Shown here piece after piece: positions 8,595 to 19,052 of a stretch of 64,000 bases of DNA (within the stretch, counting starts at the first letter, position 1; each line of letters opens with the position of its first letter). The notes beneath the pieces were generated by a model. That model searched no databases. It saw only the letters and a program-made list of their open reading frames with translations, and was not told the origin of the DNA. A program made the position numbers and the translations under genes. This DNA comes from JAKCDU01 sp035551615 (GTDB lineage Bacteria > Actinomycetota > Acidimicrobiia > Acidimicrobiales > Palsa-688): positions 1 through 64,000 of the forward strand of contig DASZNC010000022.1 of NCBI GenBank assembly GCA_035551615.1, read 5' to 3'.

Positions 8595-9872
8595 ATGGCT
8601 GTGCGCCCCCATGTCGTCATCGTAGGAAGCGGCTTCGGCGGGCTGAATGCGGCCAAGAGCCTGGCCGGCAAGGCGGTCGACGTGACCGTCATCGACCGGG
8701 ACAACTATCACGGGTTCTGGCCCCTCCTCTACCAGGTGGCCACCGCCGGACTGGGCGGCGACGACATCGCCCGGCCCATCCGGGCCGTCTACGCCGGCCA
8801 CCCCAACATCCGGGTCCGGATCGGATCGGTCACCGGCGTCGACCTGGAGCAGCGTCGGGTCTGCGTCGACGATCGCGACCAGATCGGCTACGACTTCTTG
8901 ATCATGGCCGCCGGGTCGGCCACCACCGACTTCGGTATACCTGGGGTGGCCGAGCACGCCTTCCCGCTCAAGACCCTCCCCGACGCGGTGCGCCTGCGCA
9001 ACCATATCCTCACCGCCTTCGAGCGGGCCGACGCCCGCCACGGTTCGGTCGACGCCGACACGACGATCGTCCTGGTGGGCGGCGGCCCGACCGGCGTGGA
9101 GATGGCCGGCGCCCTGTCGGAGCTGATCGGGCACAACCTGGCCTCGGACTTCCCGACCCTCGACCTGACCCGGGCCCGGGTGGTCCTGGTGGAGATGACC
9201 GACCACCTGCTGCCCGGATTCGGCCGGGCGTCGCAGGACCGGGCCCGCCACACCCTCGAGGCCCGCGGCGTCGAGGTCCGCTTCTCGACCAAGCTCCAGA
9301 AGGTCACCGACCGGGGCGTGAGCTTCGAGGACGGCAGCGAGATCGAGGCGGCCACCGTGGTGTGGACGGCGGGCGTGGCCGCCAACCCGCTGGCCGGGCT
9401 GTTCCCGGGCGAGAAGGGCAAGGGTCAGACGGTGCCGGTGCAGGACGACCTGTCGGTCGCCGGTCACCCCGAGGTGTTCGTGATCGGCGACCTGGCGGCG
9501 GCCACCGGCAAGGACGGATCGCAGCTGCCCCAGCTGGCCCAGGTCGCCATCCAGGGGGGCCGGGCGGCCGCCGGCAACGTGCTGTTGCAGATGGCGGGCC
9601 GGCCGACCCGGAAGTTCACCTACCGCAACCACGGGATCATGGCGACTATCGGCCGCCGTCAGGCGGTGGCCGAACTTCCGGGCGGGATCAGCTTCGGGGG
9701 CACCTTGGGCTGGCTGTCGTGGCTGGGCGTGCACCTGTTGTTCCTGGTCGGTTTCCGCAACCGGATCGTCGTGCTCACCAACTGGGCGTGGAACTACCTG
9801 ACCTGGGACCGGGCGTCGCGGGTGATACTGGACGACGGATCGATCACCCCGACCGGCCAGCACCGGGCCTGA
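8595..9872 (+). CDS. ndh: Type II NADH dehydrogenase (NDH-2)
   Basis: A single-subunit, non-proton-pumping flavoenzyme that moves electrons from NADH to quinone at the membrane. The 425-residue protein has an FAD-binding Rossmann motif at the very N-terminus (VVIVGSGFGGLNAAKSL) and a second nucleotide motif for NADH (IVLVGGGPTGVEMAGAL). FAD-contact segments are VVWTAGVAANPL and VFVIGDLAAA. The C-terminal amphipathic anchor typical of NDH-2 is WLGVHLLFLVGFRNRIVVL. A TAATAC-like hexamer 6 nt before the ATG, with no Shine-Dalgarno, suggests a leaderless transcript. Confidence 0.93.
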   Translation: MAVRPHVVIVGSGFGGLNAAKSLAGKAVDVTVIDRDNYHGFWPLLYQVATAGLGGDDIARPIRAVYAGHPNIRVRIGSVTGVDLEQRRVCVDDRDQIGYDFLIMAAGSATTDFGIPGVAEHAFPLKTLPDAVRLRNHILTAFERADARHGSVDADTTIVLVGGGPTGVEMAGALSELIGHNLASDFPTLDLTRARVVLVEMTDHLLPGFGRASQDRARHTLEARGVEVRFSTKLQKVTDRGVSFEDGSEIEAATVVWTAGVAANPLAGLFPGEKGKGQTVPVQDDLSVAGHPEVFVIGDLAAATGKDGSQLPQLAQVAIQGGRAAAGNVLLQMAGRPTRKFTYRNHGIMATIGRRQAVAELPGGISFGGTLGWLSWLGVHLLFLVGFRNRIVVLTNWAWNYLTWDRASRVILDDGSITPTGQHRA

Positions 9873-9948
9873 TCCGGCGCCGGACCTCGGACACCGGATC
9901 GGATCCGGCGGGCCGGAAACAGGGCGGCGAGGCAGCGCGCCGGCGGGG

Positions 9949-11973
<2,025 letters not shown>

Positions 11974-11980
11974 CGGGCCG

Positions 11981-11986
11981 ATGGTA
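11981..11986 (-). promoter_or_regulatory. -10 element of uvrB (leaderless)
   Basis: The minus strand reads TACCAT followed by 7 nt and the uvrB ATG. The short gap to coaE leaves no room for a Shine-Dalgarno. Confidence 0.5.
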
Positions 11987-12008
11987 CCGGGAGCCTGTGA
12001 CGGTCAGG

Positions 12009-12716
12009 TCAGCCGGGCTCGGTGGTCGACGCCGGCGCAGCGTCCGGGGCCGGCTCGGTGGTCGACGCCGGCGCAGTGTCCGGGGCCGGCTCGACGGCCG
12101 CCACCGACCCGGTCTCTTTCTCGCGGGCGGTGAGCCAGGCCCAGGCCCGGTCGATCTCGGCTTCGAGCGCGGGCCGGTCACCTGAGTTGTCCAGCACCAG
12201 GTCGGCCAGCTCCCGCCGCTCGGCCCGGCCCATCTGGGCGGCGATGCGGGCCCGGGCGTCGGCCTCGGTGAAGCTGCGCTGGCCGACCAGACGGTCCACG
12301 GCCAGGTCCTCCGGCGTGTCGACCACCACGATGGCCCCGAAGGTGAACCGGTCCTTGGTGGCGATGTTCAGGAGGGGGATGTCGAGCACCACGATGGCGG
12401 CGGCGGCCATGGCCTCCTGCATGCGCTCGGCCATCACCTGCCCGATCAGTGGGTGGGTGATGGAGTTGAGGGCGGCCAGCGCGTCGGGGTCGTTGAAGAC
12501 CAGGGCGGCGACGGCGGGCCGGTCGATGCGGCCATCGTTACCCACGATGCCCGGCCCGAACCTCTCGACCACCGGCCCGAACGCCAGCCCGTCGGGTTCC
12601 ATGATCTGGCGGGAGATGGCGTCGGCGTCGACCACCGCGGCACCCCGCCCGGACAGCCCGGCGGCGACGGTGGACTTGCCTGAACCGATCCCGCCCGTGA
12701 GGCCGACCAGCAACAT
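12009..12716 (-). CDS. coaE: Dephospho-CoA kinase
   Basis: CoaE phosphorylates the 3'-hydroxyl of dephospho-CoA with ATP, the last step of coenzyme A synthesis. The P-loop is GLTGGIGSGKSTVAAGL at the N-terminus; the CoA-binding segment VVDADAISRQIMEPDG and the lid region with RLVGQRSFTEADARARI follow. The usual length is about 200 residues; here the 235-residue protein ends in a Pro/Ala/Thr tail made of a 12-residue unit repeated twice (36-bp DNA repeat at 12016-12087). A TACCCT hexamer 7 nt before the ATG suggests leaderless transcription, and uvrB follows 35 bp downstream. Confidence 0.95.
   Translation of the reverse strand: MLLVGLTGGIGSGKSTVAAGLSGRGAAVVDADAISRQIMEPDGLAFGPVVERFGPGIVGNDGRIDRPAVAALVFNDPDALAALNSITHPLIGQVMAERMQEAMAAAAIVVLDIPLLNIATKDRFTFGAIVVVDTPEDLAVDRLVGQRSFTEADARARIAAQMGRAERRELADLVLDNSGDRPALEAEIDRAWAWLTAREKETGSVAAVEPAPDTAPASTTEPAPDAAPASTTEPG
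12016..12087. repeat. 36-bp tandem repeat, two copies, in the coaE 3' end
   Basis: Two adjacent 36-bp copies differ by a single base in the part compared. The length is a multiple of three, so the repeat extends the protein tail in frame (units PAPDTAPASTTE and PAPDAAPASTTE). Confidence 0.85.
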
Positions 12717-12723
12717 GGCGCCG

Positions 12724-12729
12724 AGGGTA
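12724..12729 (-). promoter_or_regulatory. -10 element of coaE (leaderless)
   Basis: The minus strand reads TACCCT followed by 7 nt and the coaE ATG at 12716. Confidence 0.5.
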
Positions 12730-12774
12730 ATGGGATGTTGGCGCGCAAGGGGGAAAACAGGGCAACCGCGAAGG

Positions 12775-12788
12775 ACTGACTAGTCAGT
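12775..12788. promoter_or_regulatory. Perfect 14-bp palindrome, candidate operator
   Basis: ACTGACTAGTCAGT is self-complementary over all 14 bases. It lies in the divergent region between coaE and the BldC-like gene, about 58 bp from coaE and 122 bp from the regulator. It has the look of a dimeric repressor site, but no cognate protein is indicated. Confidence 0.45.
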
Positions 12789-12909
12789 TCGGACCCGAGG
12801 ATTGATCCGTTCGTGTCATTGATCGCGTGCTGACCGGCCGTGAGAGTGGCTTTCAGCGGGTTGCGCCGGACCCCTCGGGCGCGACCCAAATGACCGAGGA
12901 GTGAACCCT

Positions 12910-13200
12910 TTGTCCGAGGAACCACAGGCAGCACGGCAAGCCTTGCTGAACATGCTGTTCGGCGAGGACGTCCCGACTGTCCTGGAAGGCACGATGCTCC
13001 GTACCTCCGATGTGGCCCTCCTCTTCGAGGTCTCCGAGCGGACCGTCTCGGAGTGGGCCCGCAAGGGTCAGATCCCTTCGGTCCGGACGCCGGGCGGCCA
13101 TCGCCGCTACCCGGCCGACGGCATCAGGGGCCTGCTCGACGAGGGCCGTCACGGCCGCACCGGGCCGGGCGTGGCCCACGCCGGCCACCGTTACTCCTGA
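12910..13200 (+). CDS. BldC-like MerR-family DNA-binding protein
   Basis: A small protein (96 residues from the TTG at 12910) with one winged-helix domain: TSDVALLFEVSERTVSEWA followed by the wing PSVRTPGGHRRYPADGIRGL. The RTxGGHRRY signature is that of BldC, the actinobacterial developmental regulator that binds DNA as asymmetric head-to-tail oligomers. An N-terminal extension of about 30 residues has no match I recognise. GAGGAG lies 8 nt before the TTG, which favours it over the GTG at 12901 that touches the same GAGGAG. Confidence 0.85.
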   Translation: MSEEPQAARQALLNMLFGEDVPTVLEGTMLRTSDVALLFEVSERTVSEWARKGQIPSVRTPGGHRRYPADGIRGLLDEGRHGRTGPGVAHAGHRYS

Positions 13201-13256
13201 TCCACTGCGGCCGTACGTGACCGTCACCGCAGCGAGCTGAACAAGGTGATCGGGCG

Positions 13257-14696
13257 TCAGGGTGGTGTCGCCGCGCCGGCCGCCACCTCTGTCTTCACAT
13301 GCTGCTCGACGGTGAGGGCCAGCGACTCGAGCGTCGAGGTGTCGGTGCTCGGCGAGAAGTAGGCCACCGTCAGGTCCACCTTCCCCACCGGGGCGGAGAG
13401 GACCGCCTCGTAGTGACCCTTCGAGTTCTTCGTGGTGGCGACCGCGCCGGCCGCCTGGGCGATGCCGTCGGTCACCGGGAAGGTCCTCCATCCCTGACCC
13501 GGACCGGCCTCGCTGCCCGACGAGAGGCGGGCCGCGGTGTCGCAGCTGAACACGATCAGCTGGACCTCGACCTCATCATGGGTGGACGGCGCCTCCCAGT
13601 ACCGGCGGTAGCCACCTGAGAAGCCCTCGGCGGCGGTGACCACCGCCCCCAACGCCGGCACCGGTGCCAGCTGGCTGACCGACGCGGCGGTGATGGGCCC
13701 GGCCGGTGCTGTTGCCGGTAGCTGCTCGTAGCCGGGCAGCGCATCCGGCAGGAGGGTGTTGAACTGGTTGGCCGTCACAGTGCCAGTGGCCGCCGGGCAG
13801 ATCGGTGCCTGCCCGTCCCGGCGGGCGATCAGTGTCGGCGCCGGGGCCGGGTTGGGCGGAGGCGGCAGAGCGGCGGAGTCGGCGGTCCAGTCATTCAGGT
13901 AGGCCAGTTCAGCGGTGAGCAGCTCCATGGTGAAGGCGGCGTCCACCGGTTGCGCCGTGAAGGTGTAGACCGCTGCGTAGTAGCTGCTGGTCACACCCAC
14001 GGCCGCCTGGCGGAACTCGCCGGTCGAGTCGGGACCGCCCGAGGCCCAGCCTTCTGCCTGCTGTCCGTTGCCCGTGCCGGGCACGGCGACCGGCGAGACG
14101 ATCCCCAGGTCGTACGACTGCAGTCCCTGGAAGTATCCGAGAGCAGCCTCGGAGCACCCGAACTGGTACACCCGTACCTCTACGTCGGTGCCGGCCGAGA
14201 CATCGTGGAACACCTGGCGCTGGGCGGCCACGAAGTCGGCGCCGGTCAGGCCGTCAGGGGTGTCGGCCAGGCCGCCCAGCTGCTCCAGCTGGGTCTCGCC
14301 CAGGCGGCCCTGCGGTCCAGCATCGGCGGGTGTGAAATAGGGGGCGTCGGAGAACAGCGTCTGCGGCAGGTTGACGTCAGCCGGGCCGGGAGGGCCGGAT
14401 GAGCAGGTACCGGGGACGTACCCGAAACTCCCCGGAATCGTGGACGGGACCGATGGCGACGCGGGGGCGGTGACGGCGACCGGTGGGGCGGCGGCGTAGT
14501 GACGATGGGCGTGCACGCCCACTCCGACGCCACCGGCGACCAGCAGGCCGGTGATCACGATGGCCATCGCGATGACGCGGCGCGGCGGCGGTCCCGGCCG
14601 GCCCCGCACGGCCGCATCCGGTGGCCCCCATGGACCGAGCGCGTCGATGGGCCAGGAGGGCGGGCTCTGCGCCGGGACCTCCTCGTCATGGCCCAT
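13257..14696 (-). CDS. Membrane-anchored exported protein with two tandem related domains, function unknown
   Basis: The 479-residue protein has a Pro-rich cytoplasmic N-terminus, one transmembrane helix (about residues 42-61, VIAMAIVITGLLVAGGVGVG) and a long extracytoplasmic part. That part appears to contain two diverged copies of one domain. Both begin with an LP-rich segment and contain a beta strand ending in a cysteine (VEVRVYQFGCSEAAL and VEVQLIVFSCDTAARL), then a segment with SYYAAVYTFTAQ or GHYEAVLSAPVG. The build resembles actinobacterial PknH/LppH-type sensor domains in general style, but I cannot assign the family. The divergent BldC-like gene's 3' end is 56 bp away. Confidence 0.75.
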   Translation of the reverse strand: MGHDEEVPAQSPPSWPIDALGPWGPPDAAVRGRPGPPPRRVIAMAIVITGLLVAGGVGVGVHAHRHYAAAPPVAVTAPASPSVPSTIPGSFGYVPGTCSSGPPGPADVNLPQTLFSDAPYFTPADAGPQGRLGETQLEQLGGLADTPDGLTGADFVAAQRQVFHDVSAGTDVEVRVYQFGCSEAALGYFQGLQSYDLGIVSPVAVPGTGNGQQAEGWASGGPDSTGEFRQAAVGVTSSYYAAVYTFTAQPVDAAFTMELLTAELAYLNDWTADSAALPPPPNPAPAPTLIARRDGQAPICPAATGTVTANQFNTLLPDALPGYEQLPATAPAGPITAASVSQLAPVPALGAVVTAAEGFSGGYRRYWEAPSTHDEVEVQLIVFSCDTAARLSSGSEAGPGQGWRTFPVTDGIAQAAGAVATTKNSKGHYEAVLSAPVGKVDLTVAYFSPSTDTSTLESLALTVEQHVKTEVAAGAATPP

Positions 14697-14772
14697 ACCA
14701 CCGACCGCCTTCTACCTCCGCACCCGTCCCGACCGGGCTGGGCTCAGAATACCAGTAGCGACAAGGGAAATC

Positions 14773-15888
14773 TCAGGCCAGCACCGATGCCAACGACACC
14801 GACTCCAGCCCGTGGGCTTCGGCCACCGGGGTCGACGTCACCTGGCCCTCGGTCGTGTTGAGGCCCGGGGCCAGGACCGGATCGGCGCGCAGCGCGTTGC
14901 GCCACCCCCGGTCGGCGATCTCTATGGCGTACGGCAGCGTGACGTTGGTCAACGCGTACGTCGACGTGTGCGGCACCGCGCCCGGCATGTTGGCCACGCA
15001 ATAGAACAGCGATCCCTCCACCTCGTACACCGGGTCGGCGTGGGTGGTCGGACGGCTGCTCTCGAAGCACCCGCCCTGGTCGATGGCGATGTCGACCAGT
15101 ACGGAGCCCGGCTTCATCCTCGACACCATGTCGTCGGAGACGAGCGTCGGCGCCTTGGCCCCCGGGACCAGTACGGCCCCGATGACCAGGTCGGCGTCGT
15201 GACAGGCCCGTTCGATCTCGTAGGTATTCGAGGCGATCGTCTGGCAGTGCCCCTGATAGATGCGGTCGGCCTCGCGCAGGCGCCCGATGTTCTTGTCCAT
15301 CAGGAGCACCTCGGCCTGCATACCGAGGGCGATGGCCGCTGCGTTCATGCCGGACACGCCGGCCCCGATGACGACCACCTTGGCTGCGTAGACGCCCGAC
15401 ACCCCGCCCATGAGGATGCCCCGGCCTCCACCGAAGCGCTGCAGGTGGTGGGCCCCGGCCAGAGGCGCCATCCGGCCCGCCACCTCCGACATCGGCGCCA
15501 GCAGTGGCAGCGAACCATCTGGCAATTGAACTGTCTCATAGGCGATGGCGGTGGTCCCGGACGACACCAGCGCCTCGGTGCACGGACGGGACGCGGCCAG
15601 GTGGAGGTACGTGAACAGCACCAGATCCTTGCGCAGGCGGTGATACTCCTCCGCCACCGGTTCCTTGACCTTGAGCACCAGTTCGGCCTGGCCCCACACC
15701 TCGTCGGCCGACTCGATCATGGTGGCGCCGGCGGCGACGAAGTCGGCGTCGGGGATGGATGACCCGATGCCGGCACCGACCTGGACGACGACCTGGTGGC
15801 CGTGGCGCACCAGCTCGTGGACGCCCGACGGTGTGCAGGCGACCCGGTACTCGTGATTTTTGACCTCGCTGGGGATTCCGACTTTCAC
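14773..15888 (-). CDS. ald: Alanine dehydrogenase
   Basis: Ald interconverts L-alanine and pyruvate plus ammonia with NAD. The 371-residue protein matches the family length. Substrate residues are visible as the Lys in VLKVKEPV and the His in FTYLHLAAS; the NAD-binding glycine motif is VVVIGAGVSGMNAAAIA, and VDIAIDQGGCFESS is the conserved catalytic-loop region. The GTG start follows GGAGG by 6 nt. It is the third gene of an operon with an aldehyde dehydrogenase and an APC permease, where it could turn alanine made by the nearby transaminase back into pyruvate. Confidence 0.96.
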   Translation of the reverse strand: MKVGIPSEVKNHEYRVACTPSGVHELVRHGHQVVVQVGAGIGSSIPDADFVAAGATMIESADEVWGQAELVLKVKEPVAEEYHRLRKDLVLFTYLHLAASRPCTEALVSSGTTAIAYETVQLPDGSLPLLAPMSEVAGRMAPLAGAHHLQRFGGGRGILMGGVSGVYAAKVVVIGAGVSGMNAAAIALGMQAEVLLMDKNIGRLREADRIYQGHCQTIASNTYEIERACHDADLVIGAVLVPGAKAPTLVSDDMVSRMKPGSVLVDIAIDQGGCFESSRPTTHADPVYEVEGSLFYCVANMPGAVPHTSTYALTNVTLPYAIEIADRGWRNALRADPVLAPGLNTTEGQVTSTPVAEAHGLESVSLASVLA

Positions 15889-15909
15889 TTCGCGCCTCCG
15901 GGATTCGGA

Positions 15910-17487
15910 TCAGGACAAAGGAGGCGGCTCGGGCGCCAGCACGGGTGTGCCGCGATCGAGCGTCTCTCCTCTGAAGAACGAGGGACTGACCAATGCGTAC
16001 GCCAGCATCAGGATGACACCGACGACGATGGCACCGGCGCCGGTCAGGAAGACACCGCCGACCTGCCAGTGCGGCGAGAACGGCAGCGTCCAGGAGGTGG
16101 AGCCGTAGTCCGGCTTCCAGAACTGGATCAGCCCGTAGACCATGAACGCCCACAGCACCAGACCGCCGAACAGCGGCAGGAAGCCCTTCATGACGAAGTC
16201 ACGGGCACTGCGCCCCAGTTCCTTGCGGAACCACCAGGCGCACGTGATCCCGGTGAGCCCGTAGTAGAAGGCGATCATCAGACCGAGCGATGAGATGGTG
16301 TCGCCCAGCACGTTGGTGCTGATCAGGGTCATGGCGATGTAGAAACCGATCGACACCACCGCCATACCCACAGTCGACCATGTCGGCGTGAGGTACCGGG
16401 CGTGGATACGGGCGAACTTCTGGGGGATGGCCTTGTACACGGCCATGGCCAGGCTGGTGCGGGCCGTGGGCAGGATGGTGGTCAGCGTGCTGGCCGCCGA
16501 CGAGCTCAGCACCATGAGGATCAGCAGCTTGGCCAGGAACCAACCGAAGCCGTTGGTGCCGAACACCTGGCCGCCGAGGATGGAGAGAACGTCGCCGGAG
16601 TTGTCGGAGTTGGCCAACCCGTTGCCCTTGTCGCTGACACCGGCGAACGCCTCGGCGGCGACGGTGACGATCACGTACGTGAGCAGGAGCACGACAGTCG
16701 AGGTGACGGCCGCCTTGCCCGGCGTCACGCTGCGATCCTTGGTCTCCTCGTTGATCGACACGGCGGTATCCCAGCCCCAGTAGATGAACAGCGCGCTCAA
16801 CAGGCCGAGCGTCAGGTTGGAGAAACTGAGGTGGAACGGGTTGAACCACGACAGCGCCGGGTGGATGGCCTGGTGGCCGGCACTCCCGGCGTACACCTTG
16901 GTCAGGGCGGTGACGCTGAAGATGAACAGCATGGTCAGCTCGATGGCCAAAAGGCCGTACTGCAACCGGGCGCTGATCTCGATCCCGATGTAACAGATGT
17001 AGGCCATGGCTACGATCCAGAGCACACCGGCCAGGAGCGTCCACCACTTGCTGGCCGCCAACCCGTCGGCGCCGAACAGCTCGAACATGTACTGGCCGGC
17101 GATCTGGGCCAGGTTGGCCATGACGATGACGTCGGCGGCGATGATGCCCCAGCCACCCATCCACCCGACGGCCGGGTTGAACGCCTTGGTCCCCCAGGTG
17201 AACGTCGTGCCGCAGTCGGGGACCGATCGGTTGAGCTCGGCGTAGCCGAACGCCACGCAGACCATGGGCACGAAGGCCAGCAGCATCACGATGGGTGCCT
17301 GCAGGCCCACCGAGATGACGACGAAACCGAGCGCGGCAGCCAGGCTGTAGGCCGGTGCCACCGATGCGATCGCGATGACCGTGTTGGACAGGAGCCCGAT
17401 GGCGCCGTCCTTCAACCCCTTGGTGTCACCTCCGCTCCTGGCATCGGCCATACCCGAGATGATCGGGTCGCGGGTCGCTTCTGACAT
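15910..17487 (-). CDS. APC-family amino acid/polyamine permease
   Basis: The 525-residue protein has about 12-14 hydrophobic segments. The first helix carries the APC fold signature (LLSNTVIAIASVAPAYSLAAALGFVV), and the second half has the conserved GWDTAVSINEETKDRSVTPG region. It should import an amino acid or amine by secondary transport. Its neighbours (aldehyde dehydrogenase, aminotransferase, PuuB-like oxidase) suggest a polyamine, GABA or related omega-amino acid. The ATG is preceded by AAGGGGG; the gene overlaps the 3' end of the aldehyde dehydrogenase by 76 bp. Confidence 0.92.
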   Translation of the reverse strand: MSEATRDPIISGMADARSGGDTKGLKDGAIGLLSNTVIAIASVAPAYSLAAALGFVVISVGLQAPIVMLLAFVPMVCVAFGYAELNRSVPDCGTTFTWGTKAFNPAVGWMGGWGIIAADVIVMANLAQIAGQYMFELFGADGLAASKWWTLLAGVLWIVAMAYICYIGIEISARLQYGLLAIELTMLFIFSVTALTKVYAGSAGHQAIHPALSWFNPFHLSFSNLTLGLLSALFIYWGWDTAVSINEETKDRSVTPGKAAVTSTVVLLLTYVIVTVAAEAFAGVSDKGNGLANSDNSGDVLSILGGQVFGTNGFGWFLAKLLILMVLSSSAASTLTTILPTARTSLAMAVYKAIPQKFARIHARYLTPTWSTVGMAVVSIGFYIAMTLISTNVLGDTISSLGLMIAFYYGLTGITCAWWFRKELGRSARDFVMKGFLPLFGGLVLWAFMVYGLIQFWKPDYGSTSWTLPFSPHWQVGGVFLTGAGAIVVGVILMLAYALVSPSFFRGETLDRGTPVLAPEPPPLS

Positions 17488-18941
17488 CTATTGGCCCCCT
17501 TGGTTCGGAAGTGACACTCGAAGCTGCTCATGACGTGCTTGATGCGGGTGTAGTCCTCGAGCCCGTACATGGACAGGTCCTTGCCGTAGCCCGAGTGCTT
17601 GAAGCCGCCGTGTGGCATCTCGGCCACCAGCGGGATGTGGGTGTTGATCCAGACGCAGCCGAAGTCCAACCGTCGCGACACCCGCAGCGCCCGGCCGTGG
17701 TCCTGGGTCCACACGCTCGACGCCAGCCCGTACTCGACGCTGTTGGCCCAGGCCACCGCTTCGTCCTCGTCGGAGAACTTCTGCACGGTGATGACCGGCC
17801 CGAATATCTCGTTGGTCACCAGCTCGTCGCCCTGCTCCAGCCCGGCGACCACGGTCGGCGGGTAGAAATAGCCGGCGCCACCGGGGGCGTGGCCACCGGT
17901 GACCACCCGGGCGTGGCCCGGCGCCCGGCCCACTATGCCCGAGACGCGCTCGAGCTGATCGGCGTTGTTGAGCGGCCCGAAGGCGGCGTCCCGCTGGTCC
18001 AGCCCGCCGAACGTGGTCGCCCTGGCCTGCTCGGCCAACGCGTCGACCATGTCGCCGTAGGCCCGGCCGGTGGCCAGCACGCGGGTGGCCGCCGTGCAGT
18101 CCTGGCCGGCATTGAAATAGCCGGCGATGGCAATGGCCTCCGCCGCCTTCTCCACGTCGACATCGTCGAAGACGACCACTGGCGCCTTGCCCCCCAGTTC
18201 CAGGTGGACCCGCTTCAGGCCGTCGGCGGCGGCCAGCGCCACCTCCCGGCCGGCCCGCACGCTACCGGTGATGGCGACCAGCTGTGGCACTGGATGTGAC
18301 ACTAGGGCGCGGCCGGTATCACGGTCACCGCAAATGACGTTGAAGACACCCGGAGGGAGGATCTGGCCGGCCAGCTCGGCCAGGAGGACGGTCGTGACCG
18401 GGGTCGTGTCGGACGGCTTCAGGACCACGCAGTTGCCGGCGGCCAGGGCCGGGGCGATCTTCCAGATGGCCATCATCAGCGGGTAGTTCCACGGCGTCAC
18501 CTGGGCCACCACCCCGATCGGCTCGCGGCGGACCCATGAGGTGTGGCCGGCCATGTACTCCCCCGCCGAACGGCCCTCCAGCACCCGGGCGGCGCCGGCG
18601 AAGAAGCGGATCTGGTCGAGCAGCGGCGGGATCTCCTCCGAGCGGGTCAGGGCCAGCGGCTTGCCGGTATTACGCCCCTCGGCCTCGATGAACTCCTCGG
18701 CCCGGGCCTCGATGGCATCGGCCAGCTTCAGCAACATGCCGCTGCGCTCGGACGGAGTCGTGTCCCGCCACGTCGTGAACGCGGCCGCCGCCGCCTGGCA
18801 GGCGGCATCGACATCGTCGGGACCGGAGACGGGCGCGGTGGCGTACGCCTCCCCGGTGGAAGGATCGATCACATCCGATCGGTTGCCGGAGGAGCTGTCC
18901 GCCGGCGCGCCGTTGACAAAGTTCTGCAGGGTGATGGCCAT
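17412..18941 (-). CDS. NAD-dependent aldehyde dehydrogenase (gamma-aminobutyraldehyde/betaine-aldehyde type)
   Basis: The enzyme oxidises an aldehyde to the acid with NAD(P). The 509-residue protein has the catalytic Cys in FNAGQDCTAATRV, the general base Glu in VHLELGGKAPVVVFDD, and the cofactor segment NYPLMMAIWKIAPALAAGNCVVLKPSDTTP region (several pieces seen). It most resembles enzymes acting on aminoaldehydes. The ATG at 18941 has GGGAG nearby and starts at the usual MAITLQNFVNG region. The C-terminus runs about 20 residues past the normal end (IKHVMSSF) into the permease gene, because no stop occurs earlier. Confidence 0.93.
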   Translation of the reverse strand: MAITLQNFVNGAPADSSSGNRSDVIDPSTGEAYATAPVSGPDDVDAACQAAAAAFTTWRDTTPSERSGMLLKLADAIEARAEEFIEAEGRNTGKPLALTRSEEIPPLLDQIRFFAGAARVLEGRSAGEYMAGHTSWVRREPIGVVAQVTPWNYPLMMAIWKIAPALAAGNCVVLKPSDTTPVTTVLLAELAGQILPPGVFNVICGDRDTGRALVSHPVPQLVAITGSVRAGREVALAAADGLKRVHLELGGKAPVVVFDDVDVEKAAEAIAIAGYFNAGQDCTAATRVLATGRAYGDMVDALAEQARATTFGGLDQRDAAFGPLNNADQLERVSGIVGRAPGHARVVTGGHAPGGAGYFYPPTVVAGLEQGDELVTNEIFGPVITVQKFSDEDEAVAWANSVEYGLASSVWTQDHGRALRVSRRLDFGCVWINTHIPLVAEMPHGGFKHSGYGKDLSMYGLEDYTRIKHVMSSFECHFRTKGANRCQKRPATRSSRVWPMPGAEVTPRG

Positions 18942-19015
18942 CGTCTCCCACCTCACTGGGGGTTCGGTTGTCCCGGTGATCCTTGCAGAAATGGCGGGAC
19001 CAGGGAAGGAATCCA

Positions 19016-19044
19016 TTGTAAATCGTCGGTTGATGGCTTAGAAT
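19016..19044 (+). promoter_or_regulatory. Sigma-70-type promoter of the Lrp-aminotransferase operon
   Basis: TTGTAA (19016-19021) and TAGAAT (19039-19044) are separated by 17 bp and end 8 nt before the ATG. The region is also the upstream region of the divergent aldehyde dehydrogenase operon, so it is the natural place for autoregulation by the Lrp protein. Confidence 0.6.
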
Positions 19045-19052
19045 CAGTCGAC

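Noticed and set aside
9873..9948. Terminator between ndh and uvrB
   Set aside because: Several CCGG/GATCC palindromes occur, but no clear stem-loop with a T-run could be drawn.
17412..17487. Frameshift at the aldehyde dehydrogenase 3' end because it overlaps the permease by 76 bp
   Set aside because: The protein is complete at the usual C-terminal position; the extra residues simply reflect a missing early stop, and the permease has its own ribosome-binding site.
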